Made by a program: the position numbers and the translations under genes | Shown here: one piece after another, positions 9,738 to 17,737 of the stretch | Layout: each line of letters opens with the position of its first letter | How positions within the stretch are numbered: position 1 is the stretch's first letter | The notes under the pieces: model-generated | Databases searched by the model: none | What the model saw: only the letters and a program-made list of their open reading frames with translations | Told to the model about the DNA's origin: nothing | Source: an uncultured Oscillospiraceae bacterium | GTDB taxonomy: Bacteria; Bacillota; Clostridia; Oscillospirales; Oscillospiraceae | NCBI GenBank assembly: GCA_934660965.1 | Contig: CAKUIM010000005.1 | Span: forward strand, 1-64,000 | DNA length: 64,000 bases | Direction: 5' to 3'

Positions 9738-10076
9738 TTACTCCTTGCGGCCCGTAAACGGGCTGGGCGAGCTGATTGTTAACTGCTCGCCCAGCTCGTC
9801 TTCTTTTAACTGGTTCTTGATATACTCCGCAATTCGGCTCGTGTTCTTCCCTGCTGTATCCACATAGTATCCTTTACACCAAAACTCTCTGTTTCGATAC
9901 TTATATTTTAACTCGCCGAATTGCTCATAGATCATCGTGCTGCTTTTCCCTTTCAAGTACCCCATAAATGTCGATACTGCCATCTTCGGCGGTATCTCCA
10001 CCAACATGTCCACGTGATCCGGACACACTTCTGTCTCTACTATCTTCACCCCTTTCCACTCACACAATTGCCGCAA
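9738..10076 (-). pseudogene. tnpA: IS200 transposase TnpA fragment
   Basis: About 112 residues matching IS200-type TnpA from roughly residue 41 to the end: LRQLCEWKGVKIVE, then CPDHVDMLVEIPPKM, FMGYLKGKSS, YKYRNREFWCKGYYVDTAGK and a C-terminal SPFTGRK tail. An in-frame TAA lies only a few codons upstream of the first LRQL residues, so the first ~40 residues of the ~152-residue protein are missing. The HUH metal-binding motif reads H-V-D instead of H-V-H or H-I-H, so one catalytic histidine is lost. The likely nucleophilic tyrosine in EYIKNQ is retained. Expected to be inactive. Confidence 0.85.
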
Positions 10077-10093
10077 TATTTTGGCTTAAAGCA

Positions 10094-10133
10094 AAAAATA
10101 ATTCGAGAGGAGAAATCCTCTCGAATTATTTTT
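10094..10133. repeat. Perfect 18-bp hairpin with GAAA loop at the IS200 left end
   Basis: Arms 10094-10111 and 10116-10133 are perfectly complementary with a 4-nt loop (GAAA). It lies directly upstream of the truncated tnpA. IS200 elements carry a strong stem near the left end that blocks transcription entering from outside, and this hairpin fits that role. Confidence 0.75.
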
Positions 10134-10641
10134 ATGCCCTGTACCGTCTGGTCAACCCTATAGGTCACATTGTGTGCCTGTGGACATTAACCCTTGAAAA
10201 CAAAGGGTTTTTCGCTGGCAATCTGATAAACTTACCACAAATTTACGACAATTGCTCAGCAAAAAGCGCTTGATATGTGTGAAAAGGCCGCTGTCTGCAA
10301 ATTGCAGACAGCGACCTCTTTCCTGCAAGAAAAGAAAAGCCCCGGCGGATGGCGGGCTCTTGTCAAATGCAAGCTTGTCAAGCCGGGCTCTCCGCGGCGG
10401 CTGTTTTGAACGTGCCCTTTCAAAAAGCGCCATGTTATAATATCTCTGATCCGCTGCAGCTCTACAAGCCGCAGCCTCTTATCCCACCAGCTTTCCATCA
10501 AGCTGCTGTCTCGACTCAATCGCCAATTGCAGCCCAATAGAGAACGCTGCACTCAGTAAATGACCGAATGCAGCGTTCTTTTTTGTTTTATGCCGTGATA
10601 TACCGAGAAACTAAATGCCTTTTGACCTCTTCGTTTTCTGC
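10134..10641. other. Non-coding, hairpin-rich stretch
   Basis: No gene was recognised in these ~500 bases. Short frames here lack ribosome binding sites. The stretch holds three inverted repeats: aaccctt/aagggtt at 10189-10209 followed by a short T run; a 12-bp perfect palindrome at 10289-10313 (cgctgtctgcaa and its complement); and the terminator at 10541-10588. It separates the decayed exporter/IS remnant from the 3' end of the beta-hydroxyacid dehydrogenase gene. Confidence 0.6.
10541..10588 (+). terminator. Rho-independent terminator (plus strand)
   Basis: Perfect 11-bp arms agaacgctgca (10541-10551) and tgcagcgttct (10569-10579), followed on the plus strand by TTTTTTGTTTT. No plus-strand gene upstream is known, so it may end an untranslated or degraded transcript, or shield the minus-strand operon from read-through. 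Confidence 0.7.
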
Positions 10642-11541
10642 TCAGGTGCTCCCATAGCCGGGCTTACGGCACTCAACGCCCATGAGTTCTTCATAGTAGC
10701 GAACCAAGGCGCCCTTGTACTTGTCTCCGTAGCCCATCAATCTGGTGGCCTTATAGACGGAATTCATCGCGTCCAGCAGCGGTACAGGCAGCCCCTCCTG
10801 AGAGGTGATCTCCACGCAGCTGACGATATCCTTATAGGCATCATCGATGGTAAAGCCATAGTCAAAGTCTCCCACCAGGATCTGGGGAATGAAGAATTTG
10901 GATGCGCCGCTCTGGGCGGTCCCGGTGTTAATGACCTTACCGATCTGCTCCGGCTCCAGCCCCAGTTTGACCGCGACCGTCATCAGCTCGCAGAACGCCA
11001 CCACATTTATATCGTAAATGCAGTTGTTGATCATCTTCGTCATCTGCCCATTGCCGCTCTTGCCCATGTAATAGATGTCGCTGCCCATCAAATGCAGGTA
11101 CTGCTCCACCTTGTCAAAGATTTCCTTTTCGCCGCCGCACATAATGCTCAGGGTGCCGTCCTCGGCTTTGGACTGCCGGCCGGACACGGGCGCATCGATA
11201 AAGCCAATGCCCTTTTTGGCAAGTTCCTGCGCAATCTTCACGGTAGGCAGGTAAGCGATGGTGCTGCAGTCCACAATGATTTGGCCGGCATGCATTTTTT
11301 CCGCCAGGCCGCCCTTCCCCAGGATGACGTTTTCCACGACCTTGGTGCCGGGCAGGCAGAGGAATACGATATCGGCATCCCGCAGCTCGGATACCTGCAG
11401 GGTGGCCTTGATGCCGCGCGCTTCAAAGTCATGGAACATCTTGTCGCTGATATCGTTGACCACATAGTCACAGCCGCACTTTGCCAGATTCAGCGCCATG
11501 CCCTTGCCCATCTGGCCGAGACCCATAAAACCAATTTTCAT
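10642..11541 (-). CDS. Beta-hydroxyacid dehydrogenase (3-hydroxyisobutyrate dehydrogenase family)
   Basis: 299 residues, usual for the family. The NAD-binding motif GFMGLGQMGKGMA is at the N terminus, the substrate motif DAPVSG near residue 125, and the catalytic lysine in GNGQMTKMINN near residue 175. Family members oxidise 3-hydroxy acids (3-hydroxyisobutyrate, tartronate semialdehyde, 2-hydroxymethylglutarate and others). The ATG at 11541 follows GAAAGGAGCG at good spacing. It is the last gene of the cluster that contains BKACE, a GntP permease and a biotin-dependent sodium-pump decarboxylase, so it may convert the imported hydroxy acid into the keto acid used by BKACE. That link is inferred from position only. 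Confidence 0.88.
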   Translation of the reverse strand: MKIGFMGLGQMGKGMALNLAKCGCDYVVNDISDKMFHDFEARGIKATLQVSELRDADIVFLCLPGTKVVENVILGKGGLAEKMHAGQIIVDCSTIAYLPTVKIAQELAKKGIGFIDAPVSGRQSKAEDGTLSIMCGGEKEIFDKVEQYLHLMGSDIYYMGKSGNGQMTKMINNCIYDINVVAFCELMTVAVKLGLEPEQIGKVINTGTAQSGASKFFIPQILVGDFDYGFTIDDAYKDIVSCVEITSQEGLPVPLLDAMNSVYKATRLMGYGDKYKGALVRYYEELMGVECRKPGYGST

Positions 11542-11581
11542 TGTATGCGCTCCTTTCATAATTCTGGTTGCCGCAGGGAGT

Positions 11582-11722
11582 TTAAGCCTTCTCTTTCTGC
11601 TCGTTCTTCGAGCTTAGCTTGTAGATAATGATGACTGCAATGTAGAGAATGATCATGACCACAAAAATACCAGCCATACCCTGCCACATTAAGTTAAGAG
11701 CATTGATAATCTTTTCATTCAT
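11582..11722 (-). CDS. OadG-related small membrane subunit (46 aa)
   Basis: A 46-residue protein starting at an ATG at 11722 with GGAGG about 11 nt upstream and ending 40 nt before the dehydrogenase gene. It has a short N-terminal helix (MNEKIINALNLMWQGMAG), one hydrophobic segment (GIFVVMIILYIAVIIIYKL) and a charged tail (SSKNEQKEKA). This is the layout of the tiny OadG-type subunits that sit next to the beta subunit of sodium-pumping decarboxylases and help assemble the complex. It lies 20 nt after the beta gene. Single-TM proteins this small are hard to assign by sequence, but the position is telling. Confidence 0.75.
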   Translation of the reverse strand: MNEKIINALNLMWQGMAGIFVVMIILYIAVIIIYKLSSKNEQKEKA

Positions 11723-11742
11723 TGTTCAAACGCCCTCCGCCA

Positions 11743-12879
11743 TTATAAGAGGTTAGGAACCAGGTTGAGAATAACGCCGCAGGCCACAACAGAAGCGATC
11801 TGCCCGGAAACATTGGCGCCCACCGCGTGCATGAGCAAATGATTCTGCGGATCTGCCTCTAGCCCAAGCTTCTGAATCACCCGGGCGGACATGGGGAAAG
11901 CAGAAATGCCGGCTGCGCCCACCATGGGATTCACCTTCTTTTTACAGAAAAGGTTGAGCAGCTTTGCAAACATCACGCCGGCTATAGAGTCGAACACAAA
12001 GGCCAGCAGGCCCAGCCCCATAATAAGCAGGGTTTCGACCCGGACAAAGGCCTCTGCCTTCATAGAAGCGGAAATGGTAATCCCCAGCAGCAGGGTAATC
12101 AAGTTGGCAAGTTCATTCTGCGCAGTTTTGGAGAGAGTTCCTAACACGCCACACTCACGGATGAGGTTGCCAAACATCAGGAACCCAACCAAAGAAACAG
12201 AAGCGGGCGCTACCAAGCCGGCAACAAGAGTTACAATGAGGGGGAAAAGGATGCGTGCCGCTTTGGAAACGTTCTTGGGGTTGTACTCCATCCGGATGGC
12301 CCGCGACTTTTTGCTGGTGCACAGCTTGATGGCAAAGGGCTGGATAATAGGCACTAACGCCATATACGAGTACGCCGCCACTGCGATCGGCCCCACATAG
12401 TTGCTGTTTAGCACCTGGGATGCCAGGATAGACGAAGGACCGTCTGCCGCGCCGATGATGCCAATAGAAAATGCGTCTTTCAGGTCAAAGCCCAAGAGTG
12501 TTGCGACAAAAGCGGTCATAAAAATACCAAACTGGGCCGCCGCGCCAAAAAGCAGCAGCTTGGGGTTTGACAGGAGCGGGCCAAAATCGATCATAGCCCC
12601 GATCCCGATGAAAAGCAGCAGCGGCATCATCTCGGAAGCGCCGATGCACACATCGAACAGCCAATCGATAATACCTTCAACCTCGCCAATGCCGGCCATT
12701 GTCTGGTTAAGTACTCCGGAAAAAGGAATGTTGACCAGAATCGCGCCAAACCCCATGGGCAGAAGCAGCGATGGTTCCATTTCTTTCCTGACAGCAAGGT
12801 AAATCAGTATGGCGCCTACGGCCCACATGACAAGGACCTTCCATGTAATCCCCATGATGCCCTCAACCAAGAAACCCAT
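11743..12879 (-). CDS. Sodium-pumping decarboxylase beta subunit (OadB/MmdB/GcdB family)
   Basis: 378 residues, a polytopic protein of the Na+-transporting carboxylic acid decarboxylase beta family. Signature segments are present: GIGAADGPSSILA-type motif (GIIGAADGPSS) near residue 145, which carries the conserved Na+/H+-binding Asp; GNLIRECGVLGTLSKTAQNEL near 235; GISAFPMSARVIQKLG near 325; and HAVGANVSGQIASVVA near the end. This subunit decarboxylates carboxybiotin and exports Na+. The ATG at 12879 follows GAGGTGA. It is flanked by the biotin carrier and a tiny OadG-like gene, so the complex is encoded together. Confidence 0.95.
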   Translation of the reverse strand: MGFLVEGIMGITWKVLVMWAVGAILIYLAVRKEMEPSLLLPMGFGAILVNIPFSGVLNQTMAGIGEVEGIIDWLFDVCIGASEMMPLLLFIGIGAMIDFGPLLSNPKLLLFGAAAQFGIFMTAFVATLLGFDLKDAFSIGIIGAADGPSSILASQVLNSNYVGPIAVAAYSYMALVPIIQPFAIKLCTSKKSRAIRMEYNPKNVSKAARILFPLIVTLVAGLVAPASVSLVGFLMFGNLIRECGVLGTLSKTAQNELANLITLLLGITISASMKAEAFVRVETLLIMGLGLLAFVFDSIAGVMFAKLLNLFCKKKVNPMVGAAGISAFPMSARVIQKLGLEADPQNHLLMHAVGANVSGQIASVVACGVILNLVPNLL

Positions 12880-12890
12880 ATAAATTCACC

Positions 12891-13292
12891 TCACTCGATG
12901 AGCAGCATGGGGTCGCCTGCGTTGACGGTGTCGCCCTTACTCACATAAATCTGAGATACTGTGCCGCCCTTGGGGGCGTAGATCTCGTTTTCCATTTTCA
13001 TGGCTTCCAGGACAAGGATTGCCTCGCCGGCGGTCACGGTCTCGCCAGCCTGCTTATTTATGCCGACGATCGTGCCGGGCATGGGCGCCTTAACAAGGCC
13101 CTCACCGCCAGCGGGAGGAGGGGCGGTTGCGGCTTTGGGCGCGGCTTCGGCTGGGGCAGCTTCAGGAGCGGGGGCGGCCGCGGGGGGCGGAGCAGGCGCG
13201 GCGGCCACAGGCGGCGGGGCGGCGGATGGGCCGACCTCCTCCACGCTGACCTGGTAAACCACATTATTTACTGTAATATTGAAATGCTTCAA
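12891..13292 (-). CDS. Biotin carboxyl carrier protein (gamma subunit of sodium-pump decarboxylase)
   Basis: 133 residues. An N-terminal ~25-residue beta segment is followed by an Ala/Pro linker (residues ~23-62) and a biotinyl domain with the attachment motif EAMKMEN, biotinylated lysine 99. The start is a TTG at 13292 behind GGGAGG; no better start exists. It ferries the carboxyl group from the alpha carboxyltransferase to the beta subunit. The adjacent order alpha, small subunit, biotin carrier, beta matches (methyl)malonyl-CoA and glutaconyl-CoA decarboxylase clusters. Confidence 0.95.
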   Translation of the reverse strand: MKHFNITVNNVVYQVSVEEVGPSAAPPPVAAAPAPPPAAAPAPEAAPAEAAPKAATAPPPAGGEGLVKAPMPGTIVGINKQAGETVTAGEAILVLEAMKMENEIYAPKGGTVSQIYVSKGDTVNAGDPMLLIE

Positions 13293-13307
13293 GGGTGTTT
13301 CCTCCCA

Positions 13308-13631
13308 TCATCGTTGACTCATCAGATCAATTCGACCTGCTTGTGCCCAGAGAGACTCCGAAGAGCCGGCGCGGCGAATATCCCGCACAACCAGCCGGCC
13401 TTCTGCCTGTGCTGCGCATAAAACCGCGGCAGTGATCACAGCGATTAATTCCAGCGGAGGGGCAGGGGCTGCGCAGGCAGGGGCGGGGGACATCCTGCCT
13501 GCCGCCGTGTCTGCCTTGTCCTGCGCCAACGCCTGGCCGGCCTGCTTGCTTGCGCTGACCCTGCTGTGAATCAGCCAGGCAATCACGGATAGGATGGCGG
13601 CCGCGCCGATGACAATGTGATACCAATCCAT
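13308..13631 (-). CDS. OadG-type delta subunit of the sodium-pump decarboxylase
   Basis: 107 residues: one hydrophobic N-terminal helix (IVIGAAAILSVIAWLI), a charged and Ala/Pro-rich middle, then a hydrophobic stretch (ELIAVITAAVLCAAQ) and a C-terminal tail with R-D-I-R-R and W-A-Q-A-G-R. The tail resembles the C-terminal part of clostridial OadG/MmdD proteins. It lies between the alpha and biotin-carrier genes, with GGAGGG before the ATG at 13631. Low sequence conservation is normal for this family, so the call rests on size, topology and position. The cluster therefore has two small OadG-like proteins. Confidence 0.75.
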   Translation of the reverse strand: MDWYHIVIGAAAILSVIAWLIHSRVSASKQAGQALAQDKADTAAGRMSPAPACAAPAPPLELIAVITAAVLCAAQAEGRLVVRDIRRAGSSESLWAQAGRIDLMSQR

Positions 13632-13643
13632 AGAGACGCCCTC

Positions 13644-15191
13644 CTACAGCGGGATGTTTCCGTGCTTTTTGGCCGGGCGCCGCTCTCGCTTGCCCGCCAG
13701 CATCTCAAATGCGCTGATGAGCCGTTTTCTGGTCTGGGCCGGTTCGATGACATCATCAATGTATCCCAGCGCTGCCGCTGCATAGGGGTTGGCTGCCATC
13801 TCACGGTATTCCGCAGTCTTCTCTTTCCGCTTTGCCTCATGATCTTCAGCGGCGTCGATTTCCTTGCGAAAGATAATATTGGCCGCGCCGTCAGGCCCCA
13901 TGACCGCAATTTCCGCAGAGGGCCAGGAGAGCACCATGTCGGAACGCAGATGACGGGAGCACATGGCAATATATGCGCCGCCATACGCCTTGCGCAGGAT
14001 CAGCGTCACTTTGGGCACCGTGGCTTCGCTATACGCAAAGAGCACCTTCGCTCCATGCCGGATGATGCCGCCGTACTCTTGGGCGGTACCGGGCAGGAAG
14101 CCGGGCACATCTACCAGGGTCAGCAGGGGGATATTGAAGCAGTCGCAAGTGCGGATGAATCGCGCCGCCTTGTCCGAAGCGTTGATGTCCATACAGCCCG
14201 CCAGCTCCTGCGGCTGGTTGGCGATGACGCCCACGCTCCGTCCGTTCAGCCGGATAAAGCCTGTGAGCATATTTTTGGCGAAGTAGGGCTGGTACTCCAA
14301 GAATACCCCGTTGTCCGCCAAAGAACCAATGGCCCGGCGGATATCGTAGGCCTTGTTGGGGCTTTCGGGGATGAGATCATTGAGCTGGGCATCTTCGCGG
14401 TTGGGATCGTCCGCCACCGGCGCGCGGGGAGGATCTTCCAGGTTATTCTGCGGCAGATAGCGCAGCAGCTCGCGGATATGCGCAAAGCAGTCCGTCTCCG
14501 TCTTGTCATAGAAGTGCGCCACACCGCTGCTGCTGTTGTGCGTCATGGCTCCGCCCAGCATTTCCGCGGACACCTTTTCCCCTGTGACCGTTTCAATAAC
14601 CTGCGGCCCGGTAATAAACATCCGGCCCACATTTTCTACCATGAAAATGAAGTCGGTCAGCGCAGGAGAATAGGTTGCGCCGCCGGCACACGGGCCCAGG
14701 ATTACAGATATCTGCGGGATCACGCCAGACGCCAGGGTATTCTGGTAAAAGATGTCCCCGAAGCCCGCCAGCGCCTCTACGCCTTCCTGAATGCGCGCGC
14801 CGCCGGAATCGTTGATCCCGATGATGGGAACGCCCATCTTGAATGCCATTTGCTGAGCCTTCACGATTTTGTCCGCATGTGCCTTACCCAGCGAGCCGCC
14901 CATCACAGTGAAATCCTGGGAAAACACACACACCAGGCGCCCGTCAATGGTGCCGTACCCGGTCACTACGCCGTCGCCGGGTGTGCGCTTTTTCTCCATG
15001 CCGAAATTTTCACACCGATGCAGCACCATGGTGTCCAGCTCCACAAAGCTGTCCTTGTCAAGCAGCGCCTCAATGCGCTCTCGGGCGGTCATTTTTCCGC
15101 TTTCATGCTGCTTATCAATGGCCGCCTGACCACCGCCCAGCAAAATCTCGGCTTTCACTTTTTTGAGCTTTTCCAATTTGATGTTAGACAA
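13644..15191 (-). CDS. mmdA: Acyl-CoA carboxyltransferase alpha subunit (methylmalonyl/malonyl-CoA decarboxylase type)
   Basis: 515 residues, the length of MmdA/PccB carboxyltransferases and shorter than glutaconyl-CoA decarboxylase alpha (~590). It has the two crotonase-like halves: GTPGDGVVTGYGTI-type and INDSGGARIQEGVEAL in the first, and VDVPGFLPGTAQEYGGIIRHGAK and GGAYIAMCSRHLRSD in the second. It transfers the free carboxyl group of a (methyl)malonyl-type CoA to biotin. The start is a TTG at 15191 with GGAGG 7 nt upstream. Whether the substrate is methylmalonyl-CoA, malonyl-CoA or a related thioester cannot be read from sequence alone; the BKACE neighbour makes malonyl-CoA worth testing. 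Confidence 0.9.
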   Translation of the reverse strand: MSNIKLEKLKKVKAEILLGGGQAAIDKQHESGKMTARERIEALLDKDSFVELDTMVLHRCENFGMEKKRTPGDGVVTGYGTIDGRLVCVFSQDFTVMGGSLGKAHADKIVKAQQMAFKMGVPIIGINDSGGARIQEGVEALAGFGDIFYQNTLASGVIPQISVILGPCAGGATYSPALTDFIFMVENVGRMFITGPQVIETVTGEKVSAEMLGGAMTHNSSSGVAHFYDKTETDCFAHIRELLRYLPQNNLEDPPRAPVADDPNREDAQLNDLIPESPNKAYDIRRAIGSLADNGVFLEYQPYFAKNMLTGFIRLNGRSVGVIANQPQELAGCMDINASDKAARFIRTCDCFNIPLLTLVDVPGFLPGTAQEYGGIIRHGAKVLFAYSEATVPKVTLILRKAYGGAYIAMCSRHLRSDMVLSWPSAEIAVMGPDGAANIIFRKEIDAAEDHEAKRKEKTAEYREMAANPYAAAALGYIDDVIEPAQTRKRLISAFEMLAGKRERRPAKKHGNIPL

Positions 15192-15249
15192 ACTGCCACC
15201 TCCGGTTTATATCTGTGGATACGGTGGGGCAAACCCCATAAAGCCAAAG

Positions 15250-16611
15250 TCATTTCAGGCCCATCTGAACAAACAGGACGCTGAATACGGAAACGAACAC
15301 AGGAATGATAACCGTACACCACAGGAAGTGCTTATAGGCGTTCTTATGGGTCAGGCCGGCCGTGTTGATCATGTTGATGACGGAACCATTGTGCGGCAGG
15401 GAGTCCAGGCCATAGCAGGACATAGCGGACACACGGTGGATGATCTCCGGAGAGATGCCCATATCCAAGAAACGCTGGCCGAAAGTCTCCAACGCGATAG
15501 CCAGGCCGCCGGAGGCAGACCCGGTGATGCCGGCGATCAGGTTGGTGGCGATAACAAGCTGGACAATGGGGGGGCCAGGGATAGAATCCATGCAGCTGAC
15601 AACAAACTCATAGCCGGGAACGATTTTTACCACATTGCCGAAGCCGACCACGGCGCACACGCCCACAAGGGTCCTGCAGCCGCTGAACGCACCTTCGCCG
15701 AGTGCATTCATCACGTTGGGAATCTTGCGGAAGTAGAGGGCGATGTTCACAAGGCAGCCGGCGAACAGCGCGACCTGAGGAGCCCAGTTCAGCGCGTTGA
15801 GGCACACCAGCAGGACGATAGACGGGACCAGGGCCAGGAAGAAGGCGCCCCAGCTGATGTTTTTGCCTTCCTCGATGTCGATATCGCTCTTCAGGGTCTG
15901 GCTGATGACCTCGCCGGTGGGCAGGAAGCGCTCGTCCTCCCGCTCTGCTTTCTTGGAAACAACGATTACATAAATCACACAGAAGATGATAGACACAGCA
16001 GCGGAGGCCAGGGCCAGTACGGGGGCCGCCTTAGCGTCGGTACCGAGGTATTCAATGGGGATCAGATTCTGAATGGCGGGGGAGCCGGGGACCATGGTGG
16101 CGGTAAATACCTGCGAGCCAATTGTTATGCCGCACAGGGAGAGGTGCCAGGGGATATCCTGTGCCTCAAACAGGGGCTTCATAATGCCGACCATGGTGAA
16201 AATGACCACAAAGGAGGACACGCCGCCCAGCGTCAGGATGGTGGTGATAAGGGCAATGAGCAGCACGGTCAGGGCAATGCGGGCGCCCCGGGTCTTAAGG
16301 CGGGCCTTATTCAGAATGGTAGCCAGCTTCAAGGCAATGGTCTTACCCGTTCCGCTCTCGCCGGTCAGCCGTCCGAACATTGAGCCGAGGGCGAACATCA
16401 GGAAGTAGTTTTTAGCGTAGTTGCCAAACGCAGTAGAGTAAGATGTAAGCATACCTTGCTGCACGATGTCTACGCTTCCCCAGGCAAACAGCAGGCAAAC
16501 CAGGGAACACAGCGGGCCAACGATGAGCAAGCTCACACCCTTGTAAGCAAGGATCATAATTAAGGCGAGGGAAACTAGAATGCCAATCAAACTAATAATT
16601 TGTGCGGTCAT
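15250..16611 (-). CDS. GntP/CitMHS-type permease for a hydroxy or carboxylic acid
   Basis: 453 residues with about 12 hydrophobic segments. The segments MFALGSMFGRLTGESGTGKTIALKL, GGVSSFVVIFTMVGIMKPLF and TGSASGGLAIALETFG are typical of GntP-like proton- or Na+-coupled symporters of the IT superfamily, which carry gluconate, hydroxy acids or dicarboxylates. The ATG at 16611 follows GAAGGGAG. It lies between the BKACE and carboxyltransferase genes, so it probably imports the substrate of the pathway. The specificity is unknown. Confidence 0.88.
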   Translation of the reverse strand: MTAQIISLIGILVSLALIMILAYKGVSLLIVGPLCSLVCLLFAWGSVDIVQQGMLTSYSTAFGNYAKNYFLMFALGSMFGRLTGESGTGKTIALKLATILNKARLKTRGARIALTVLLIALITTILTLGGVSSFVVIFTMVGIMKPLFEAQDIPWHLSLCGITIGSQVFTATMVPGSPAIQNLIPIEYLGTDAKAAPVLALASAAVSIIFCVIYVIVVSKKAEREDERFLPTGEVISQTLKSDIDIEEGKNISWGAFFLALVPSIVLLVCLNALNWAPQVALFAGCLVNIALYFRKIPNVMNALGEGAFSGCRTLVGVCAVVGFGNVVKIVPGYEFVVSCMDSIPGPPIVQLVIATNLIAGITGSASGGLAIALETFGQRFLDMGISPEIIHRVSAMSCYGLDSLPHNGSVINMINTAGLTHKNAYKHFLWCTVIIPVFVSVFSVLFVQMGLK

Positions 16612-16703
16612 AGTGGTTCTCCCTTCTTTATTCCTTTTTATTGACGGGTAGCAGAGATGCAGGGAAAGTGATGAGCACTTCCCCTGCATGAGGGAGCCTT
16701 GGC

Positions 16704-17513
16704 TCAGGTCAGGCTCAGATACTCTCTGGCTTCATCGGCAGTAGCGATGGGACGGCCTACCGCGTCCGCAATGCGCAGCACACGCTCAAGAAGCATCTTA
16801 TTGGTGGCGGGGACCCCCTTGCTCATAGTCAGAACATCCTCAAGGCCGGTGCGCACGTTTCCGCCCATGGCGATAGCCATGGTCAGCAGCGGGACCTGAG
16901 ACGAACCGATGCCGCTGACCTGCCAGGTGGAGCCCGCCGGCAGAGAGTCGACCATGTACTGGAGGTTGCGGGTGGTTCCGACAATAGACCCAGGCACATT
17001 CATTACAAGGTTGAACTGCAGGGGGCCCTTCAGCACGCCCTTCTTCTGAAGGAACACGGCGTTAGAGATCATGGCAAGGTCAAACGCCTCGATCTCGGGC
17101 TTGATATTGTTGGCATACATCTTGTCGGCCAGGGCCTCGATCAGCTCAAAATCATTGGAGTTGACGCCCTTGGCAAAGTTGGAGGAGCCGGTGGCAAGGC
17201 TGGCCATCTCAGCCGGCAGATCCAGCATGACGCCGCGCTGTATCCCTGTGGCTCCGCGGGCGCCGGTGGACAACTGACGGATGAGCTTGACGCCTTCGGC
17301 GTCCAACTTGTCCAACACCTCTTTATAAACGGCACGATCCGTAGTGGGCTTGAGTTCGGCGTCTCTGACATGAATATGCGCGATGGCGACGCCCATGCCC
17401 TCCGCTTCCTTGATTTCTTTCACAATCTCATCGGGGGTCAAAGGGGCTGCAGGTGCTGTTGCTCTGGTGGGGACATTCCCGGTTGGCGCAAGCGTGATAA
17501 TCAGTTTTTGCAT
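16704..17513 (-). CDS. Beta-keto acid cleavage enzyme (BKACE, DUF849)
   Basis: 269 residues, slightly short but complete. Signatures: KLIITLAPTGNVPTR at the N terminus; the zinc-binding HIHVRD at residues 46-51; a GATGIQRG-like substrate loop; and QVSGIGSSQVPLLTMAIAMGGNVRTGLEDVL in the C-terminal third. BKACEs condense a beta-keto acid with acetyl-CoA to give acetoacetate and a new acyl-CoA, using Zn2+. The lysine-fermentation genes that accompany Kce are not here, so this member should use another keto acid. The ATG at 17513 has a perfect AAAGGAGGG. It is the first gene of the cluster, downstream of a LysR gene and its terminator. Confidence 0.92.
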   Translation of the reverse strand: MQKLIITLAPTGNVPTRATAPAAPLTPDEIVKEIKEAEGMGVAIAHIHVRDAELKPTTDRAVYKEVLDKLDAEGVKLIRQLSTGARGATGIQRGVMLDLPAEMASLATGSSNFAKGVNSNDFELIEALADKMYANNIKPEIEAFDLAMISNAVFLQKKGVLKGPLQFNLVMNVPGSIVGTTRNLQYMVDSLPAGSTWQVSGIGSSQVPLLTMAIAMGGNVRTGLEDVLTMSKGVPATNKMLLERVLRIADAVGRPIATADEAREYLSLT

Positions 17514-17629
17514 GATAGGACCCTCCTTTTTTTGGTGTGTCGCCTTTTTTATGAGAGGCCACACTCTCTAAACCTAAGCATAGGGCTTTATCATGAATAT
17601 GGGAATTATCGTTTCTTTATCAGGTGTTA

Positions 17630-17702
17630 ACAAAAATATAAACGCTTTGCACATTGATTCGGCATAATACTGCCTCACCGTTGTGCAAAGCGCCAACTCA
17701 TG
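17630..17702 (-). terminator. Terminator of the LysR gene
   Basis: An 11-bp perfect inverted repeat (17643-17653 and 17692-17702) is followed on the minus strand by TTTATATTTTTG. It lies 35 nt after the LysR stop and before the BKACE gene, so the regulator and the operon appear to be separate transcripts. The remaining ~115 nt before BKACE should contain its promoter and the LysR site; I did not identify them firmly. Confidence 0.65.
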
Positions 17703-17737
17703 GTTATTCATTTGTGCGTTTTCTCTTCTGGCTGCGG

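Larger units (their letters stand above)
9636..10135 (-). mobile_element. IS200-type insertion sequence remnant
   Basis: The segment holds a truncated IS200 transposase gene flanked by terminal-type hairpins. On the transposase 3' side, near 9640-9720, are the short palindromes ccacgcg/cgcgtgg and cacgt/acgtg, which look like the right-end hairpin region. On its 5' side is a perfect 18-bp stem (10094-10133). The exporter reading frame stops making sense at about 9632, which places the right boundary there. The left boundary is inferred from the hairpin only. IS200 elements move as single strands and use such subterminal hairpins; this copy cannot move by itself. Confidence 0.6.

Noticed and set aside
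10158..10433. 91-codon frame on the minus strand in the hairpin-rich gap
   Set aside because: No ribosome binding site, Arg/Pro-rich low-complexity sequence and a palindrome inside the frame; better read as non-coding repeat-like DNA.
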